Below, in pieces: positions 14,631-16,551 of a stretch of DNA of 16,551 bases. The position numbers and the translations under genes are program-made. The notes under the pieces are model-generated. The model was not told where the DNA came from. It made no database searches and was given only the letters and a program-made list of their open reading frames with translations. This DNA comes from Anaerolineales bacterium (lineage in GTDB: Bacteria > Chloroflexota > Anaerolineae > Anaerolineales > Villigracilaceae). Positions within the stretch are counted from its first letter, which is position 1, and each line of letters begins with the position of its first letter. The DNA lies in NCBI GenBank assembly GCA_028689195.1, contig JAQTWR010000015.1, positions 1-16,551 on the forward strand, in the 5' to 3' direction.

Positions 14631-15187
14631 TATTCCATCCATATCGTTCTGTCTTGGTACGAAGGTCGCGGCGCGGGTTCGCTTTCCGCTTCGGGGTAGC
14701 CGGCATAAATCAAGCCTGCAATGTGTTGATCCGATTCAAAGCCAAGAAATTCCTTCACCTTTGAATCGCGCGACCATTCGCCTGTGCGCCAGATTGCGCC
14801 AAGCCCCAGCGCGTGCGCGGCTAATAAAATATTCTGGCAGGCGGCGGAAGCGGCGGCGTAGTTTTCAAGTTCTAAAACTTTCGGTTCGGCGGGTTTATCC
14901 ACGCCAACGGCGATAACGACCGGCGCGCGCAGCGGCAGCGCGCGGGTTTTATCCAAACCTTCCGGCGGGATTTCTGGAAAACGCTCGCGCTGCGAATCCG
15001 CCATTGCGTCGCCCATTTTTTTGAGCGCGTTTCCCGTCAATACGACAAAACGCCAGGGGCGCACTTTATGATGATTCGGCGCGCGATTGCCCGCATCCAA
15101 AAGTTGTTCGATTAACGCGCGCGGCAGCTCTTGCGCTTTTACTTTGCCGATAGATTGTCTTTTATTGATCGCTTCGAATAGTTCCAT
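14630..15187 (-). CDS. Nitroreductase family FMN oxidoreductase (YdjA-like)
   Basis: This 185-aa flavoprotein probably reduces nitro or quinone compounds with NAD(P)H; the natural substrate is unknown. FMN-contact regions are the N-terminal INKRQSIGKVK (Arg10-Ser12), the APNHHKVRPWRFVVL stretch (36-50) and the late GLGAIWRTGEW. The RAPNHHKVRPW form and the short length resemble YdjA-type enzymes, which act as homodimers. GAGGAAAA precedes the ATG. Its stop codon coincides with the edge of the MITE-like element, so the element borders the gene without visibly cutting it. It is divergent from the deacetylase gene, with 47 bp between the starts. Confidence 0.92.
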   Translation of the reverse strand: MELFEAINKRQSIGKVKAQELPRALIEQLLDAGNRAPNHHKVRPWRFVVLTGNALKKMGDAMADSQRERFPEIPPEGLDKTRALPLRAPVVIAVGVDKPAEPKVLELENYAAASAACQNILLAAHALGLGAIWRTGEWSRDSKVKEFLGFESDQHIAGLIYAGYPEAESEPAPRPSYQDRTIWME

Positions 15188-15219
15188 TTTTTCCTCTGTG
15201 TCTCATTAATGCTTGCGGG

Positions 15220-15225
15220 TAAAAT
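15220..15225 (+). promoter_or_regulatory. Putative -10 box close to the deacetylase start
   Basis: TAAAAT ends 9 bp before the ATG, leaving a 5' leader of 2-3 nt at most. No Shine-Dalgarno sequence is present. This fits a leaderless transcript. Confidence 0.4.
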
Positions 15226-15234
15226 TATTTTATT

Positions 15235-16272
15235 ATGAAAATATTTTACTCGGAAAATCATCGCAAACACGTTCCGCCCTTTGAAGTTTTCGACGGCGGC
15301 AAGCGCGTTCCGTATCTTGAAAATCCAGACCGCATGGATAAAATTCTCTCCGCGCTGGGCAAAGCGGAATGGGCGGAATTCATCGCCCCATCCGATTTTG
15401 GACTCGCCCCGATTCGCGCCGCGCATGACGAAGATTATCTCAACTTCCTCGCAACCTGCTGGGGCGAATGGATCAACTCTGACCCGAATGTTGCGGCTGC
15501 GCCCCAGGAGAACGCTTTTCTTCCCGCTACTTTTGCATTGCGGCGGACAACGCGCAAGCCGACAACATTGCTTGGCAAAGGCGGCTACTACATCATGGAT
15601 TTATCCGCGTGCATCGTGGAGGGAACATATCGCGCCGCGCTATCTTCCGCCAATTGCGCGTTAAGCGCGGCGGAGTTTACCTCGCGCAGCGGTCAAACCG
15701 CGTTCGCGCTCTGCCGTCCGCCGGGGCATCATGCGGGCAAAGATTACGCGGGTGGATATTGCTTCATCAACAACGCGGCGGTCGCGGCAAATTGGCTTTC
15801 GTCAAAAGGGAAAGTCGCGCTGTTGGATATTGATTACCACGCGGGCAACGGCACGCAGGATATTTTCTATGAACGCGCCGACGCGCTGACCATTTCAATT
15901 CACGGCGACCCGCAATTTGAATATCCCCACTATATCGGCTTTGCGGACGAAGTCGGCGCGGGCGCGGGACTTGGCTTCCACAAGAATTTTCCGCTCCCCG
16001 CGGGGACGACTGACGCGCAGTATCTCTCCGCGCTGGATGAAGCGCTGAACATGATACGAAACTTCGCGCCGAAATATCTCATCCTCTCCGCGGGCATGGA
16101 TACATTCGCGGGCGATCCGCTGGGCAGTTTCAAAATATCGCGCAATGGATTTTCGCAAATCGGAAAAAGAATTTCCGCGCTGAATTTCCCCACTGTGATT
16201 GTGATGGAAGGCGGCTATGCAAACGCGGCGCTCGGCGAAAATATCGTTACGCTGCTGGAACAATTTTTGTAA
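15235..16272 (+). CDS. Histone deacetylase / acetylpolyamine amidohydrolase family enzyme
   Basis: This 345-aa protein is a zinc deacetylase of the arginase/HDAC fold. Seen residues are the His pair His165-His166 in RPPGHHAGKD, Asp198 with zinc ligands Asp200 and His202 in LLDIDYHAGNGTQ, HGDPQFEYP (about 223), zinc ligand Asp289 in SAGMDTFAGDP, and Tyr328 in EGGYAN. All catalytic positions are present, so it should be active. The PPGHHAGKDYAGGYCFINNAA stretch is closest to bacterial acetylpolyamine amidohydrolases, so acetylated polyamines are a likely substrate; acetylated proteins are possible. It is divergent from the nitroreductase and convergent with a histidine kinase 25 bp away. No Shine-Dalgarno sequence precedes the ATG. 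Confidence 0.93.
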   Translation: MKIFYSENHRKHVPPFEVFDGGKRVPYLENPDRMDKILSALGKAEWAEFIAPSDFGLAPIRAAHDEDYLNFLATCWGEWINSDPNVAAAPQENAFLPATFALRRTTRKPTTLLGKGGYYIMDLSACIVEGTYRAALSSANCALSAAEFTSRSGQTAFALCRPPGHHAGKDYAGGYCFINNAAVAANWLSSKGKVALLDIDYHAGNGTQDIFYERADALTISIHGDPQFEYPHYIGFADEVGAGAGLGFHKNFPLPAGTTDAQYLSALDEALNMIRNFAPKYLILSAGMDTFAGDPLGSFKISRNGFSQIGKRISALNFPTVIVMEGGYANAALGENIVTLLEQFL

Positions 16273-16297
16273 CGCGCAAAATCCCGCGCCGCAGTGA

Positions 16298-16551
16298 TCA
16301 CAAAATCTCGCGCGGAAAAGTAACGATAAACTCCGTCCCTTTTTCGGAAGAATTCAAACCGATCTTGCCCTTCAAAATATTAACCACAATATTGTGAACG
16401 ATGGAAAGTCCCAACCCCGTCCCGCCTGAAATGCGCCCCGTAGTAAAGAAAGGCTCGAATACGCGTGCCTGATTTTCCGTCGAAATTCCCCTGCCGTAAT
16501 CGCGCACGATTAAAACATAACTGTCGTTTTTGAATTGAAGCGTCACTTCGA
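16298..16551 (-). CDS. C-terminal part of a histidine kinase (ATPase domain; 5' end outside window)
   Basis: The frame is open from the window edge to a TGA at 16298-16300 and encodes about 84 residues of a HATPase domain. G1 box DYGRGI, F box FEPFFTT and G2 box GGTGLGLSIV are all seen, followed by the usual final strands GKIGLNSSEKGTEFIVTFP. The protein ends right after the ATPase fold, so no receiver domain is attached. A GTG at 16544-16546 is just an internal codon. The F and G2 boxes are of the FEPFFTT type, unlike the FDRFYRS type of the kinase at 3940, so the two are not recent duplicates. Its sensor and H box lie outside the window. Confidence 0.9.
   Translation of the reverse strand, partial: EVTLQFKNDSYVLIVRDYGRGISTENQARVFEPFFTTGRISGGTGLGLSIVHNIVVNILKGKIGLNSSEKGTEFIVTFPREIL

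Noticed and set aside
16277..16315. Near-direct repeat CAAAATCCCGCGCCG / CAAAATCTCGCGCGG, 24-bp period
   Set aside because: Only two copies with mismatches, rich in CGCG which is common throughout this genome, and partly inside the kinase coding end. Likely chance.
1..16551. CRISPR array, tRNA, rRNA or phage genes
   Set aside because: No regularly spaced repeats of suitable length, no tRNA cloverleaf and no phage or transposase motif were seen on either strand.

Overview
The window looks like chromosomal DNA of an Anaerolineae-type member of the Chloroflexota. This rests on the gene families present (a CpXC-domain protein with helical repeats, a DUF433/DUF5615 pair, an FHA/winged-helix regulator beside a Ser/Thr kinase, a TtuA-type tRNA thiolase) and on the compact, moderately GC-rich style. 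It is inference, because no rRNA or other marker gene is present. No tRNA, rRNA, CRISPR array or complete transposase gene was seen, and no stretch above 300 bases lacks a gene.

Layout. 1-3095 (+): the tail of an unidentified gene, then a probable operon of uracil phosphoribosyltransferase (upp), an unknown single-pass membrane protein and an amidase-signature hydrolase with a 90-residue N-terminal extension. A bidirectional hairpin separates it from rpe (-), which has Glu in place of an expected catalytic/metal-binding Asp. Divergent from rpe is a soluble GAF-PAS histidine kinase, followed by a PepF-like M3 oligopeptidase and a CpXC protein carrying about four helical repeats; a 19-bp-stem terminator ends this block.

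8827-11314: a signalling locus. On the minus strand, an FHA plus winged-helix transcription factor is followed 11 bp later by a DUF433-DUF5615 toxin-antitoxin-like pair whose two genes overlap by 4 bp. Facing away is a tail-anchored Ser/Thr protein kinase whose leader holds a two-part inverted repeat. The arrangement suggests a kinase signalling to an FHA regulator, with the toxin-antitoxin pair inside the regulator's transcription unit.

11298-12484 (-): a ubiquitin-like sulfur carrier and a TtuA-type tRNA 2-thiolation enzyme, separated by a 33-bp palindrome. The carrier ends in Gly-Gly-Gly-Ala rather than Gly-Gly. Divergent from it are YraN, signal peptidase I, a small zinc-finger protein and an unknown protein with an internal duplication, closed by a terminator. 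A 127-bp element with terminal inverted repeats (MITE-like) lies between that terminator and the stop codon of a nitroreductase. The window ends with a histone deacetylase/acetylpolyamine amidohydrolase family enzyme and the C-terminal part of another histidine kinase.

Most of the genes are ordinary housekeeping or signalling genes. The parts most worth a second look are the kinase/FHA/toxin-antitoxin locus, the sulfur carrier with the extra C-terminal residue, the MITE-like element, and a pattern in which genes with a -10-like box very close to the start codon lack a ribosome binding site (probable leaderless transcripts).
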